A stretch of 64,000 nt of DNA from Vibrio splendidus (GCF_003345295.1 NZ_CP031055.1:2232001-2296000); one strand, 5' to 3'; positions 17,979 through 27,196 are shown, counted from the stretch's first letter. Notes: generated by a model not told the origin, from the sequence alone. Translations and numbers: made by a program.

Positions 17979-18935
17979 TTAAATTTTGTTAACTACACCA
18001 AGAATTAGCTCTGAAACTAGCTCTGGGCTCTCTAAATGGCAATGATGTCCGCCAGGAACAGTCTCTATATTCAGAGAACTATGGGCTGATTTGTAGCGAT
18101 TATGCTGCAAATGTCGGAATCCATCATTCCCTAAAACTATTAATTGAGGGCATTCAATAGCCGCCATGATCGCTTCAGCATGCGCTTGTGACATTCGATA
18201 TAACGAGTCACATTTTAGGTTAGGGTCGCATCGCCATTGCCAAGAGTTATCAAACTCGGCACTACCTTGAGCTACAGTCGTTTGATCAAAAGCAGCTTGA
18301 TCTACTGTCGCTTCCTCAAAAGCAACTTTAGCAACAACAGCTCGATCAACAGTACTTAGCTCAACGATTCCTCGTTCAACAATAGGAGCAATGAGTTCTG
18401 CTTTGATTTGATTGGCGTGAGCTCTCAGCTTAATAGCATCCTCAAGACTTGCCAGAGGACGTGAAGGCTTTCTTCGCTGTCGAAGACGACTGAGTACCCC
18501 ATCTCTCAAACGAGAGACTGTTTCGTGGGGAGCTTCTGAAAGAGGTCCATGACCTTCAATTTGAATTAATCCTGACACCTTTTCAGGAAAGGCGGCACTA
18601 TAGCAACTTGCGATCAATGCACCAAGTGAATGTCCTACCAGTACCAGTCTGTTTGGCGATAATTTAGTCACCAACTGATGCAAATCATCAATATAGTCGT
18701 GAAATGGGTAATAACTCCCCGGCTTATGCGACGAGAAACCGTGTCCGAAGAGATCGATAGCAACGAGGTGAGTATCTGGAGAAAGCTTGGCTATTTGCGG
18801 CATAACCTGAGTGAAACTTGCAGAATTATCTAGCCAACCATGAACAAAAACGACCGTCGTTGCGGTCGTTTTCGGGTTGCCAATCTGTTGTGTTGCAAGC
18901 GTCCCGCTCGCAAGGGAATATGACTTTTCAATCAT
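17979..18935 (-). CDS. Alpha/beta hydrolase with a decapeptide-repeat insert
   Basis: A 318-residue alpha/beta hydrolase. The oxyanion loop VFVHGWLDNSASF lies near residue 29, the nucleophile elbow GHSLGA near residue 100 (Ser), and a late GGHHCHLESP supplies the catalytic His near residue 295. Relatives are MhpC-like esterases. Residues about 190-225 are unusual: three or four degenerate ten-residue units (VELSTVDRAV, VAKVAFEEAT, VDQAAFDQTT, VAQGSAEFDN) sit in the cap region, matched by 30-bp repeats in the DNA. The substrate is unknown. It lies between slpB and fadD in one direction. Confidence 0.8.
   Translation of the reverse strand: MIEKSYSLASGTLATQQIGNPKTTATTVVFVHGWLDNSASFTQVMPQIAKLSPDTHLVAIDLFGHGFSSHKPGSYYPFHDYIDDLHQLVTKLSPNRLVLVGHSLGALIASCYSAAFPEKVSGLIQIEGHGPLSEAPHETVSRLRDGVLSRLRQRRKPSRPLASLEDAIKLRAHANQIKAELIAPIVERGIVELSTVDRAVVAKVAFEEATVDQAAFDQTTVAQGSAEFDNSWQWRCDPNLKCDSLYRMSQAHAEAIMAAIECPQLIVLGNDGFRHLQHNRYKSAHSSLNIETVPGGHHCHLESPELVSELILGVVNKI
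18277..18366. repeat. Three degenerate 30-bp tandem units inside the hydrolase gene
   Basis: Units at 18277-18306, 18307-18336 and 18337-18366; the first two agree at 22 of 30 bases, and 18247-18276 looks like a more worn copy. The period is a multiple of three, so the reading frame is kept. Confidence 0.65.
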
Positions 18936-18982
18936 TGATTGTATGGTGTCCCTATCGTTTAGTGTGTCGATCTCAGGTTCGA

Positions 18983-19543
18983 CTATTCCACATCTTGAAT
19001 CACACGACCTGACTTAGGCATGGTTTGAAAGCTGCGACAATGCAAACTGCGGCAAGAGTAATAGGTTGGCGCAAAGTCGTTGATGACCACTCGCTCGGTG
19101 ATCTGCCATAAGCGTTGGTTGTAGACATTCATGACTGGGAAGGTATAAGGATATTCACCAACGGTGCCATCTTCAGTGCCATTTGATGTTCCAACCAAGG
19201 TGATTAAACGGCCTTCAGCAAAGCTCAAAGGTTCTACGTAACCATCAATGTAACCAACAAAGCGCCCTTTTGGCTCGGCATCAATATCTGGCTTACCGCT
19301 GCTTGAGATCGGCATGTTAACCACTTCAACACGAGTCTTATCTTGTAAGTTTGTCACCTTGGCAATCACACCACCTAAGCGAACATCACCAGCGTCTGGC
19401 ACTGTGTTTACCCACTCTTGGTAGTCCGTCACGACTTGTTCAGAATTTGCATTAAGCTCTTCAGGCAAAGAGGAGCAGCCCATCACCATAGAAGAGAAAG
19501 CGACAAGGAAAAATAAGCGAGATTTAGAAATGAGAGAAAACAT
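18983..19543 (-). CDS. Slp-family outer-membrane lipoprotein (YeaY/SlpB type)
   Basis: 186 residues with a type II signal peptide: the lipobox ends MVMGC, giving lipidated Cys23. The body matches the Slp family (LGGVIAKVTNLQDKTRVEVVNMPISSSGKP, then GRFVGYIDGYVEP, then LITLVGT). Slp proteins are starvation or envelope-stress lipoproteins. The position next to fadD and tsaB matches E. coli yeaY, the RpoE-linked paralogue. Molecular function unknown. Confidence 0.85.
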   Translation of the reverse strand: MFSLISKSRLFFLVAFSSMVMGCSSLPEELNANSEQVVTDYQEWVNTVPDAGDVRLGGVIAKVTNLQDKTRVEVVNMPISSSGKPDIDAEPKGRFVGYIDGYVEPLSFAEGRLITLVGTSNGTEDGTVGEYPYTFPVMNVYNQRLWQITERVVINDFAPTYYSCRSLHCRSFQTMPKSGRVIQDVE

Positions 19544-19582
19544 AATGCTGGTCCTTAGAACAGGATAAATAAAAGCACAAAG

Positions 19583-19888
19583 CTAGATATAAATATCGAC
19601 CCCAATAAGCTTCGCAAGTTCCTCTTTTTTAGCTTGATTCATCACATCCATATACTCTTCCATCGCACGTCGTCCACGCCCTTCTGGAAGATCATATTGA
19701 ACCTGAGCTTTGTGAATCTCAGATTCTTTGACTTGGCGAATGGAATGCGAGACAGCATTCGCGACCTTAGTTGGCTGACCAACTGAGGTTTTTGCATCGC
19801 CTTTTTTTACCTCGTTCTTTTTATTGGTTCGATTGGTTTTGGATGTGTTGCCTATCGAAGAAGGAGGTAAGCCGTTTATTGAAACCAT
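19583..19888 (-). CDS. Conserved protein of unknown function (101 aa)
   Basis: I do not assign a family. The first 50 residues are rich in Asn, Lys, Thr and Ser and probably disordered; the last 50 look helical and conserved in type (SHSIRQVKESEIHKAQVQYD, then GRRAMEEYMDVMNQAKKEELAKLIGVDIYI). The layout, disordered head plus a helical tail, resembles FlgM-like or other small binding proteins, but there is no clear match. No signal peptide. It lies between slpB and tsaB on the same strand with its own gaps on either side. Confidence 0.6.
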   Translation of the reverse strand: MVSINGLPPSSIGNTSKTNRTNKKNEVKKGDAKTSVGQPTKVANAVSHSIRQVKESEIHKAQVQYDLPEGRGRRAMEEYMDVMNQAKKEELAKLIGVDIYI

Positions 19889-19979
19889 GCTTAAGGAATT
19901 TTGTACCTAATTTTAATGATTTTGTATCTGTTTTAATTTTGGCTCTGCAAAGTGAATGCAGAACCAAAATAATACGTAT

Positions 19980-20681
19980 TTACTCGCGACCTGGCAGTTT
20001 CTTCCACGTCACTTTGTCACGCAGGTAAACTGGCTCAGACTCTTCAGCTGCAACCGCTTTGCCTTCTGCATAAGCAAATTGAGCAAGGAACGCCATATCT
20101 TGAGCTTCTGGGAACAGCACTTCACACGCTTTGGTGTTGATCGCTAGTGTGTCCATATGCTCTGCATACGCTTCCCACCCTGTGCCGACTTTTGCCCATG
20201 TCTCAGAATCCGCTTCAAGCTGCGCAGCCAATTCGCTTGGTGGTGTAACACACTCAGCATCAACTGCAGTCCAACGACCATCTTGTTCACGGCTGTAACG
20301 AGCCCAGTATACTTCACTCATGCGAGCATCAATCGCTGTTGCTACGTGAGTTTCACCAAATTTACGGTAGCTGCCTTGCGCCATCGCTGCCAGTGTAGAC
20401 ACACCGATCATCGGTAAATCAGCACCAAAAGCTAAGCCTTGAGCAATACCGATACCAATACGCACACCCGTGAAACTGCCTGGGCCTTGGCCAAACGCGA
20501 TTGCGTCAATATCGGTTAAAGCGACATTCGCTTCTTTCAGTACTTCATCAACCATAGGTAGAATTTTTTTCGTATGGTCTCGAGGAGCCTCTTCGCTACG
20601 TGCGAACACCTGGTCACCCATTACTAGTGCAACTGAACAGTTTTCAGTTGCGGTATCTACTGCAAGAATTTTCGCGCTCAT
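19980..20681 (-). CDS. tsaB: tRNA threonylcarbamoyladenosine biosynthesis protein TsaB
   Basis: The partner subunit of TsaD in the t6A37 tRNA modification complex (TsaBDE). 233 residues with the ASKHA fold start MSAKILAVDTATENCSVALV and the conserved FGQGPGSFTGVRIGIGIAQGLAF near residues 65-90. Like other TsaB proteins it lacks the metal-binding His pair of TsaD, so it is structural. It precedes the helicase-neighbour pattern tsaB-yoaA also seen in E. coli. Confidence 0.94.
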   Translation of the reverse strand: MSAKILAVDTATENCSVALVMGDQVFARSEEAPRDHTKKILPMVDEVLKEANVALTDIDAIAFGQGPGSFTGVRIGIGIAQGLAFGADLPMIGVSTLAAMAQGSYRKFGETHVATAIDARMSEVYWARYSREQDGRWTAVDAECVTPPSELAAQLEADSETWAKVGTGWEAYAEHMDTLAINTKACEVLFPEAQDMAFLAQFAYAEGKAVAAEESEPVYLRDKVTWKKLPGRE

Positions 20682-20740
20682 TCGTGTCTCAAATATTCGT
20701 TATCTAATCTAAAAATAATGGCTAAACTCAACAATGCCAA

Positions 20741-22669
20741 TTACTCAGCAGCGGTTGAATGGTCTTTAGCTAAGAATTCTTTAATAATCCCTAAGTCACG
20801 GGTACGTGGGATAGGCGGTAAACTCGCCAAAAACACACCACCGTAATCGCGGGTTACCAAGCGGTTATCGCAAATAATCAAAGCGCCATTATCACGCTTA
20901 TCACGTATTAATCGGCCAACACCTTGTTTCAAGGTAATCACTGCGTCTGGTAACTGCACTTGTGCAAAAGGATCACCCCCTTTTAGCTTACAGTCCTCGA
21001 TTCGAGCCTTAAGTAACGGGTCGTCTGGGGCGGTAAAGGGTAATTTATCGATGATAACACAGCTTAATGCGTCGCCCCTAACATCTATACCTTCCCAGAA
21101 GGCGCCAGTGGCTACCAGCAATGCGTTACCTAATTCCATGAATTCGGCTAAGGTTTTTTGCTTACTTGTCTCACCTTGTAACAGAACTGGAACCGAGAGC
21201 GTTTCACGGAATCGCTCCCCCAACTCTTTCATCATGCTGTGTGAGGTGCACAAGAAGAAACAGCGACCTTGGTTTTGCTCAATTACAGGGGTCAACATTC
21301 TTACTAGCTTATCCGCTAAGCCCGGGCTATTTGGTTCGGGAAGATAGCGAGGCACACACAAACGCGCCTGATTTGGATAATCAAAGGGGCTTGGCAGTGA
21401 AAACTGTGCTGACGGTTTTAACCCTAATCGAGAAGTAAAATGGTCAAAATCATCCGACACAGCCAAAGTTGCAGAGGTAAACACCCAGGCACCCGGTTTC
21501 AGCTCAATCTGCTCATGGAATTTATCGGCAACCGAAAGAGGCGTGATGTGCAAAGCAAAGTGTCGAGGCGTGGTGTCATACCAATAGGAATAACCGGTAA
21601 TCGACACATCACACACACGTTCAATGCGCGATTTGATCATAGTGGCACGTTCAAAAGCCGTGTCTAATAACTGGCTTCGACCCAATGCTAATTTCAATAC
21701 ATCGACTGCAAGCTGCAACGCATCTTGTAAACGTACTAGCTCTCTTGCAATCGACTCTGACTTCAACGCCTCACGCCAGTTACCGCGAAATCCTGTGTCG
21801 CCGAGCACAATACGTAGGTCAGCAGCTGATTGAATTAGCCTCTCGCCAACCTTTTGCAACTGACGCATGTCTTTGGCTTCAGTGCGGTAAGCAATTTCAA
21901 TGTCTTTAGCTAGTTCTTGGATTTGTCGGCTTGATACTGATTGTCCAAAGTACTGACTGGCGATATCTGGAAGTTGATGCGCTTCATCGAAGATAAACAC
22001 ATCAGCCTCTGGAATAAGCTCACCAAACCCGGTTTCTTTAATCGCTAAATCCGCAAGAAACAGATGGTGGTTTACTACGACCACATCCGAATCCATCGCT
22101 TTTTTGCGCGCTTTCAGCACAAAGCAATCGGTGTAGCTTGGGCATTCTTTACCTAAGCAGTTGTCGTTGGTTGAGGTAATAGTTGGAATAACTGGGCTAT
22201 CTTCAGCAATGTCATCACAATCGCCTAAGTCACCAGTTTGAGTCGCCGAAGACCAACTGCGCACTTTCACCAACTGCGCTAACAATGTTGGATCGGTATG
22301 AGTGCCATGACTTTCGATCATCTGGCGGCTCAAGCGGTCTAAACACAAATAGTTTGAACGACCTTTCAGCAGGGCAACCTGACCATAAAAGCCAAGCGCA
22401 TCAACCATTAATGGTAAGTCACGATGAAACAACTGCTCTTGAAGGTTTTTAGACCCCGTACTGATGATAGTTTTCTTGCCACTTAGCAGCGCTGGCACGA
22501 GGTAAGCAAACGTCTTGCCGGTACCTGTCCCCGCCTCAACAACCAGTTGGCTTTGTTGCTCAATGGCTTGTGAGACCGCTTCAGCCATATCCAGCTGAGC
22601 TTGTCGTGGTTGAAACCCAGGGATCGCTTTACCCAGAGCACCATCAGCAGAAAACGTTTTAGATATCAT
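20741..22669 (-). CDS. yoaA: DinG-family ATP-dependent helicase YoaA
   Basis: An XPD-like superfamily 2 helicase of 642 residues. Walker A is EAGTGTGKTFAYLVPAL near residue 45, and the DEAH box DEAHQLPD is near residue 228. Cysteines of the iron-sulfur domain appear in NYLCLDRL and in CLGKECPSYTDCF around residues 107-180. The C-terminal motifs GAFWEGIDVRGD and QGVGRLIRDKRDNG are present. In E. coli YoaA works with HolC in repair of blocked forks. Upstream of tsaB on the same strand. No LexA box seen. Confidence 0.92.
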   Translation of the reverse strand: MISKTFSADGALGKAIPGFQPRQAQLDMAEAVSQAIEQQSQLVVEAGTGTGKTFAYLVPALLSGKKTIISTGSKNLQEQLFHRDLPLMVDALGFYGQVALLKGRSNYLCLDRLSRQMIESHGTHTDPTLLAQLVKVRSWSSATQTGDLGDCDDIAEDSPVIPTITSTNDNCLGKECPSYTDCFVLKARKKAMDSDVVVVNHHLFLADLAIKETGFGELIPEADVFIFDEAHQLPDIASQYFGQSVSSRQIQELAKDIEIAYRTEAKDMRQLQKVGERLIQSAADLRIVLGDTGFRGNWREALKSESIARELVRLQDALQLAVDVLKLALGRSQLLDTAFERATMIKSRIERVCDVSITGYSYWYDTTPRHFALHITPLSVADKFHEQIELKPGAWVFTSATLAVSDDFDHFTSRLGLKPSAQFSLPSPFDYPNQARLCVPRYLPEPNSPGLADKLVRMLTPVIEQNQGRCFFLCTSHSMMKELGERFRETLSVPVLLQGETSKQKTLAEFMELGNALLVATGAFWEGIDVRGDALSCVIIDKLPFTAPDDPLLKARIEDCKLKGGDPFAQVQLPDAVITLKQGVGRLIRDKRDNGALIICDNRLVTRDYGGVFLASLPPIPRTRDLGIIKEFLAKDHSTAAE

Positions 22670-22829
22670 AGAGTACGTGGTTTAGAAAAATAGAAGGCGA
22701 ATTATGGCAGGTTTAGTGAGCCGGCGCGAATCAGAAATGACTGCGCACCGGAGGTGTCTATCGAATAGAACATGGCAGGCTAAGTCCTTCTTACCAACCT
22801 AGCCCAAAACAAATGAAAGGGTTGTTTAA

Positions 22830-23030
22830 CTACTTGCGATTCAAATAACGAGATAACCAAGGCGCACCAGAAAAACCGGAATCACTTGGTTGCATAGCTT
22901 TAGCAGCATCAGTCGGAGAGGCCTTGTTTTCCCACATTTCATCAAGAACGTTGCCGTCCACCTGAACATCACCCACTAATGAATTTACACGCTTACAATA
23001 CAACTTTTTCGCTAGTAACTCTTTATCCAT
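22830..23030 (-). CDS. Small protein of unknown function (66 aa)
   Basis: Not recognised. It is 66 residues with mixed charge: MDKELLAKKLYCKRVNSLVG at the start, then DEMWENKASPTDAAKAMQP and a C-terminal SGAPWLSRYLNRK. No membrane segment or signal peptide. AT-rich flanks and lack of overlap with another gene support it as real, but there is no strong ribosome site. It could be a small regulatory or ribosome-associated protein; nothing in the neighbourhood decides. Confidence 0.5.
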   Translation of the reverse strand: MDKELLAKKLYCKRVNSLVGDVQVDGNVLDEMWENKASPTDAAKAMQPSDSGFSGAPWLSRYLNRK

Positions 23031-23207
23031 AAATGATCACCTATGCATGGCTGAAATGTTGGCTCGCTCTAGTGAAACTTGACCGAGAATATCGGTTAAA
23101 ACCGTCAGAAATCTAACCTCTACCTGAATTTATTAAGCTTCTCAATTTATTAATCCCCTAAATGAACGGTAGATTTTGTTGAAACCAAATTGATAATAGA
23201 TTAATTA

Positions 23208-23237
23208 TAACGGTGATATTGCGGCTCAGTTCACCGT
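23208..23237. other. Inverted repeat in the purU leader region
   Basis: AACGGTGA and TCACCGTT, about 14 bases apart, lie 70 bases upstream of the purU start. It could be an operator or part of a structured leader; it matches no riboswitch I know. Confidence 0.35.
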
Positions 23238-23306
23238 TCGACGGCCTGCATTAAATTTGAAGAATCCCGATTTCATATAATAAGTGCAACATTTCATGGA
23301 AGTAAG

Positions 23307-24146
23307 ATGCAGATGGAAAGAAAAACTTTATTAACACATTGTACTGACGCCCCAGGCCTCATCTCAAAGATCACCAACATTTGTTACAAGCACCAACTCA
23401 ATATTATTCACAACAATGAGTTCGTTGATAACACTAGCGGCCACTTCTTTATGCGTACCGAGCTAGAGGGTTACTTCAATGACGAAACCTTGCTTGCCGA
23501 TTTAGACCAAGCGCTGCCAGAGAATGCGAAACGTAAGCTGATGGGCTCTTCTCGTAAGCGTGTCGTGATACTCGTGACTAAAGAAGCTCACTGCCTTGGC
23601 GATATTCTAATGAAAACCTTTGATGGCAGCTTAGATGTCGAAATCGCAGCGGTGGTTGGCAACTACGATACTCTGCAAAGCTTAACCGAGCGTTTTGATA
23701 TTCCTTATCATCATGTTTCTCACGAAGGATTAAACCGTGAAGAACATGAGAAGAAGATGCTTGAAGTGATTGACCAGTACGAGGCGGACTATCTGGTGCT
23801 TGCTAAATACATGCGAGTGCTGACTCCGGGGTTTGTTGAGAAGTACAACCACAAAATCATCAACATTCACCACAGCTTCTTACCAGCATTCATTGGTGCT
23901 AAACCATACCAACAAGCTTATGAGCGCGGCGTAAAAATCATTGGCGCAACAGCGCACTTCGTGACAAACGATCTCGATGAAGGGCCAATCATCAAGCAAG
24001 ACGTGATTCCAGTGGATCACAACTTCAGTGCGAAAGACATGGCTCAAGCCGGTCGTGACGTAGAGAAGAACGTGTTGAGTAAGGCTTTAAACAAAGTGAT
24101 CAATGATCACGTGTTTGTTTACGGTAACAAGACTGTGATTCTGTAA
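23307..24146 (+). CDS. purU: Formyltetrahydrofolate deformylase
   Basis: Hydrolyses 10-formyl-tetrahydrofolate to formate and THF, keeping the one-carbon pool balanced and feeding formate to PurT. 279 residues. The N-terminal ACT domain begins LLTHCTDAPGLISKITNICY. The formyltransferase-like domain carries NIHHSFLPAFIGAKPY (catalytic Asn and His) and ATAHFVTNDLDEGPII (Asp). GGAAG is 6 bases before the ATG. Monocistronic; a terminator follows at 24185-24223. It links functionally to folD at 5.9 kb. Confidence 0.95.
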   Translation: MQMERKTLLTHCTDAPGLISKITNICYKHQLNIIHNNEFVDNTSGHFFMRTELEGYFNDETLLADLDQALPENAKRKLMGSSRKRVVILVTKEAHCLGDILMKTFDGSLDVEIAAVVGNYDTLQSLTERFDIPYHHVSHEGLNREEHEKKMLEVIDQYEADYLVLAKYMRVLTPGFVEKYNHKIINIHHSFLPAFIGAKPYQQAYERGVKIIGATAHFVTNDLDEGPIIKQDVIPVDHNFSAKDMAQAGRDVEKNVLSKALNKVINDHVFVYGNKTVIL

Positions 24147-24184
24147 GTCGCTTATTTAAGTAATACTTCCAGTTAGAACCCAAT

Positions 24185-24223
24185 AAAAAACGCGCAACAG
24201 GGTTAACCCATTGCGCGTTTTTT
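24185..24223. terminator. purU terminator (bidirectional)
   Basis: AAAAAACGCGCAA pairs with TTGCGCGTTTTTT; an inner GGGTTAACCC extends it. It lies between convergent purU and yecM. Confidence 0.85.
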
Positions 24224-24276
24224 GTATCTGGTGATTAGACTAGCTTTTAGAGATTCCCAACTATTCTCGGCTCAAA

Positions 24277-24873
24277 TTAAACCTGTTCTGACTCAACAAT
24301 CTTCTTCAAAGAGTGTGGATGCAGCTTAATACAAATGCCTTGATGTTTAAAAGCCACCGTTGGGTTATTCAAACGTTCACCCTCGCCTTTCGGGCTAGAG
24401 AGTTTTACCTTAATGCCTTGCTCTGCCAAAGTTTCAAACTTAGCAGCGAACTGCGGGTAAGTCTCTTTAAGATCCGCCAGATACTCATCAGCCGTTTGCG
24501 CGTGAGAAGGAATCACAAACTCGACATGTTCCCAATCTTGGCATGGATAAATTTTACCTTCTGCTGGATATGGCAACTCTAAGCACTCAATCTTCCAACC
24601 AAGGCTTTGCAATGGCTCATCGAAAGCCAACACCACAATTGGACGGCCATTGATCATCGCTTCTGAAATCGTAGAGCCATATTCAGACCAAGCCAGATGA
24701 GCTGATTTCGCAAGCTCAGTTTCATTGATTCTTAATGCAATATGATCCGCTTGAGCAAAGCTTAAATCTAAACCCAATGCATTTTCTAGGTTCTCAATTT
24801 TCGCCATAAACGTATCAAGGCGCGCAATCATTTGTTGTGGTTCTAGTTCGGCTTGCTTCAGGCTCATCGTCAT
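24277..24873 (-). CDS. yecM: YecM-family VOC-fold protein
   Basis: 198 residues matching YecM, a vicinal-oxygen-chelate fold protein: LSFAQADHIALRINETELAK near residue 40, GRPIVVLAFDEPL, and WEHVEFVIPSHAQT with the His/Glu pairs that could bind a metal. No reaction is known. It is divergent from argS exactly as in E. coli, which supports the assignment. Confidence 0.85.
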   Translation of the reverse strand: MTMSLKQAELEPQQMIARLDTFMAKIENLENALGLDLSFAQADHIALRINETELAKSAHLAWSEYGSTISEAMINGRPIVVLAFDEPLQSLGWKIECLELPYPAEGKIYPCQDWEHVEFVIPSHAQTADEYLADLKETYPQFAAKFETLAEQGIKVKLSSPKGEGERLNNPTVAFKHQGICIKLHPHSLKKIVESEQV

Positions 24874-25223
24874 TGTCTTTGTTCTCCAAATAATGGCTGC
24901 ATGGTATCAGTTTTACTTTCAGCAACAAGCGTTGCTTTTACAAAAAAACGTTCAAAAAGTACGGTGTCTTACTTTCCTAAATAGACAAACTTGGCTTGGT
25001 CAAAGTCGATTGTCAAAAACCCCTCAGGAAATGTTAATTTTCTATCAATTCGACCTATAAGAAACCCCACAAAATTGGTATGATTAACGCCATTTTTGTG
25101 AACTTAAACAGAGTCTGTTGTTCATTTCGGCATTAAATCGTTAACTCGAAGCATAATTAACCAAATTTAATACCCACGAAATAACGGCCACTCTTATTCA
25201 TCCTTGAATTGAAGGAAACGCGT
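24874..25223. other. Divergent promoter region of yecM and argS
   Basis: 350 AT-rich bases without a gene. TATGAT at 25079-25084 is a plausible -10 for argS with a weak -35. GTTGCTTTTACAAAAAAACG and similar stretches carry no repeat of note. AAGGAA at 25213-25218 is the ribosome site that supports the GTG start of argS. No T-box or other structured leader was seen. Confidence 0.5.
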
Positions 25224-26957
25224 GTGAATATCCAAGCACTGATTAATGACAAAGTATCTCAGGCTCTAGAAGCCGCTGGCGCACCTGCAGGCTCTCCTGC
25301 GGCTGTTCGCCAATCTGCAAAACCACAATTTGGTGACTACCAAGCAAACGGCGTTATGGGCGTTGCTAAACGACTAGGCACTAACCCTCGAGAATTTGCT
25401 CAAAAAGTATTGGACGTTCTAAACCTAGACGGTATCGCTTCTAAAGTTGAAATCGCAGGTCCAGGTTTCCTAAACATCTTCCTAGATGAAGCATTCCTAG
25501 CACAACAAGCAGACGCAGCACTGGCTGACTCTCGCCTTGGTGTTACAGCGGCTGAAGCACAAACCATTGTTGCTGACTACTCAGCACCAAACGTTGCAAA
25601 AGAAATGCACGTTGGCCACCTACGTTCAACGATCATCGGTGATGCTGTTGTTCGTACACTAGAGTTCTTAGGCCACAAAGTTATCCGTGCTAACCACATT
25701 GGTGACTGGGGCACTCAATTCGGTATGCTTATCGCAAACCTTGAGCGCATCCAAGCTGAAACTGGCGAAGTTTCAATGGAACTTTCAGATCTTGAGCAGT
25801 TCTACCGTGAATCTAAAAAGCTTTACGACGAAGACGAAGAATTCGCAGTGAAAGCACGTGGCTACGTAGTGAAACTGCAAAGCGGCGACGAATACTGCGC
25901 TGAAATGTGGAAAAAGCTGGTTGACGTAACCATGGTTCAAAACCAACGTAACTACGATCGCCTGAACGTATCACTGACACGTGATGATGTAATGGGTGAA
26001 AGTATGTACAACCATATGCTTTCAAACATCGTTTCTGACCTACAAACACAAGGTCTAGCAAAAGAGTCTGACGGCGCACAAGTTGTATTCCTAGACGAAT
26101 ACAAAAACAAAGATGGCGACCCGATGGGCGTTATCGTGCAAAAACGTGACGGTGGCTTCCTATACACCACCACCGATATTGCCTGTGCTAAATACCGTTT
26201 TGAAGAACTGGGCGCAGACCGCGTACTTTACTTCATTGACTCTCGTCAGCACCAACACCTAATGCAAGCTTGGACTATCGTTCGTAAAGCGGGTTATGTT
26301 CCTGAATCTGTATCTCTTGAGCACCACGCGTTTGGCATGATGCTAGGTAAAGATGGTAAGCCATTTAAAACTCGTGCGGGCGGTACAGTGCGTCTTGCTG
26401 ATCTTCTGGACGAAGCAGAAGTGCGTGCAACTCAACTGATTGAATCTAAAAACCCTGAGCTAGCAGAAGACGAGAAGAAAACCATCGCAAACACAGTTGC
26501 AATGGCGGCAGTTAAATACGCAGACCTTTCTAAGCACCGTACCACTGATTACGTGTTCGACTGGGAAAACATGCTTGCATTTGAAGGTAACACGGCACCG
26601 TACATGCAATACGCGTACACTCGTGTAGCTTCAATCTTTGCTAAAGCAGGCATTTCTATGGACTCTCTTGAAGGTGAAATCAAAATCACTGAAGAGAAAG
26701 AGAAAGCACTTATCGCGAAACTTCTACAATTTGAAGAAGCGGTACAGTCTGTTGCTCGTGAAGGTCAACCGCACATCATGTGTAGCTACCTGTTCGAACT
26801 TGCTGGTCAATTCTCTAGCTTCTACGAAGCGTGCCCTATCCTTGTGGCTGAAGATGAAACAGTTAAACAGAGCCGCCTGAAGCTTGCTGCACTGACAGCT
26901 AAGACTATCAAGCAAGGTCTGTCTCTTCTAGGTATCGAAACTCTAGAACGCATGTAA
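25224..26957 (+). CDS. argS: Arginyl-tRNA synthetase
   Basis: Charges tRNA-Arg. 577 residues, the same as E. coli. The class I HIGH motif is HVGH at residues 129-132. The N-terminal Add1 domain (QSAKPQFGDYQANG) and the C-terminal anticodon-binding helix bundle are intact. The KMSKS-like loop is degenerate, as is usual in bacterial ArgRS. Start GTG at 25224, with AAGGAA about 6 bases upstream; a TTG at 25209 in frame is unlikely. The tRNA-Arg(UCU) substrate gene is at 5654-5730. Confidence 0.97.
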   Translation: MNIQALINDKVSQALEAAGAPAGSPAAVRQSAKPQFGDYQANGVMGVAKRLGTNPREFAQKVLDVLNLDGIASKVEIAGPGFLNIFLDEAFLAQQADAALADSRLGVTAAEAQTIVADYSAPNVAKEMHVGHLRSTIIGDAVVRTLEFLGHKVIRANHIGDWGTQFGMLIANLERIQAETGEVSMELSDLEQFYRESKKLYDEDEEFAVKARGYVVKLQSGDEYCAEMWKKLVDVTMVQNQRNYDRLNVSLTRDDVMGESMYNHMLSNIVSDLQTQGLAKESDGAQVVFLDEYKNKDGDPMGVIVQKRDGGFLYTTTDIACAKYRFEELGADRVLYFIDSRQHQHLMQAWTIVRKAGYVPESVSLEHHAFGMMLGKDGKPFKTRAGGTVRLADLLDEAEVRATQLIESKNPELAEDEKKTIANTVAMAAVKYADLSKHRTTDYVFDWENMLAFEGNTAPYMQYAYTRVASIFAKAGISMDSLEGEIKITEEKEKALIAKLLQFEEAVQSVAREGQPHIMCSYLFELAGQFSSFYEACPILVAEDETVKQSRLKLAALTAKTIKQGLSLLGIETLERM

Positions 26958-26985
26958 TTCCCTTCGGGTTACAATGAATAAATAC

Positions 26986-27014
26986 AAAGGTTGATGTGAG
27001 AGCATCAACCTTTT
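26986..27014 (+). terminator. argS terminator
   Basis: AAAGGTTGATG, loop TGAGAG, CATCAACCTTTT. The stem shares its core GGTTGATG with the gltA and pgm terminators. Confidence 0.85.
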
Positions 27015-27034
27015 GTTTTATCTAACGTATACTG

Positions 27035-27196
27035 ATACCAATCGTAGTAAATAACTAATCATCCTAGCTGGTTAAAACGCTCGATAACTGCGTTAGAATT
27101 TTTGATTGTAGAATAACTACTTATCAAAAAAATCTGCCTTGTTCTCAAACCTTTTTCCTGCGCTATTTCTGATCATTTACTTACTGTGATCGGTAT
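27035..27196. mobile_element. Palindromic MITE-like intergenic repeat (about 162 bp)
   Basis: The ends are inverted copies: the left end reads ATACCAATCGTAGTAAATAA and the complement of the right end reads ATACCGATCACAGTAAGTAA. The interior also holds inverted segments. It codes for nothing, lies between the argS terminator and the HIT gene, and is of the size and type of non-autonomous palindromic elements common in vibrios. No second full copy was found in this window. Confidence 0.6.

Noticed and set aside
23208..23306. Riboswitch in the purU leader
   Set aside because: Only one short inverted repeat is present; no known folate, glycine or purine aptamer core was found.
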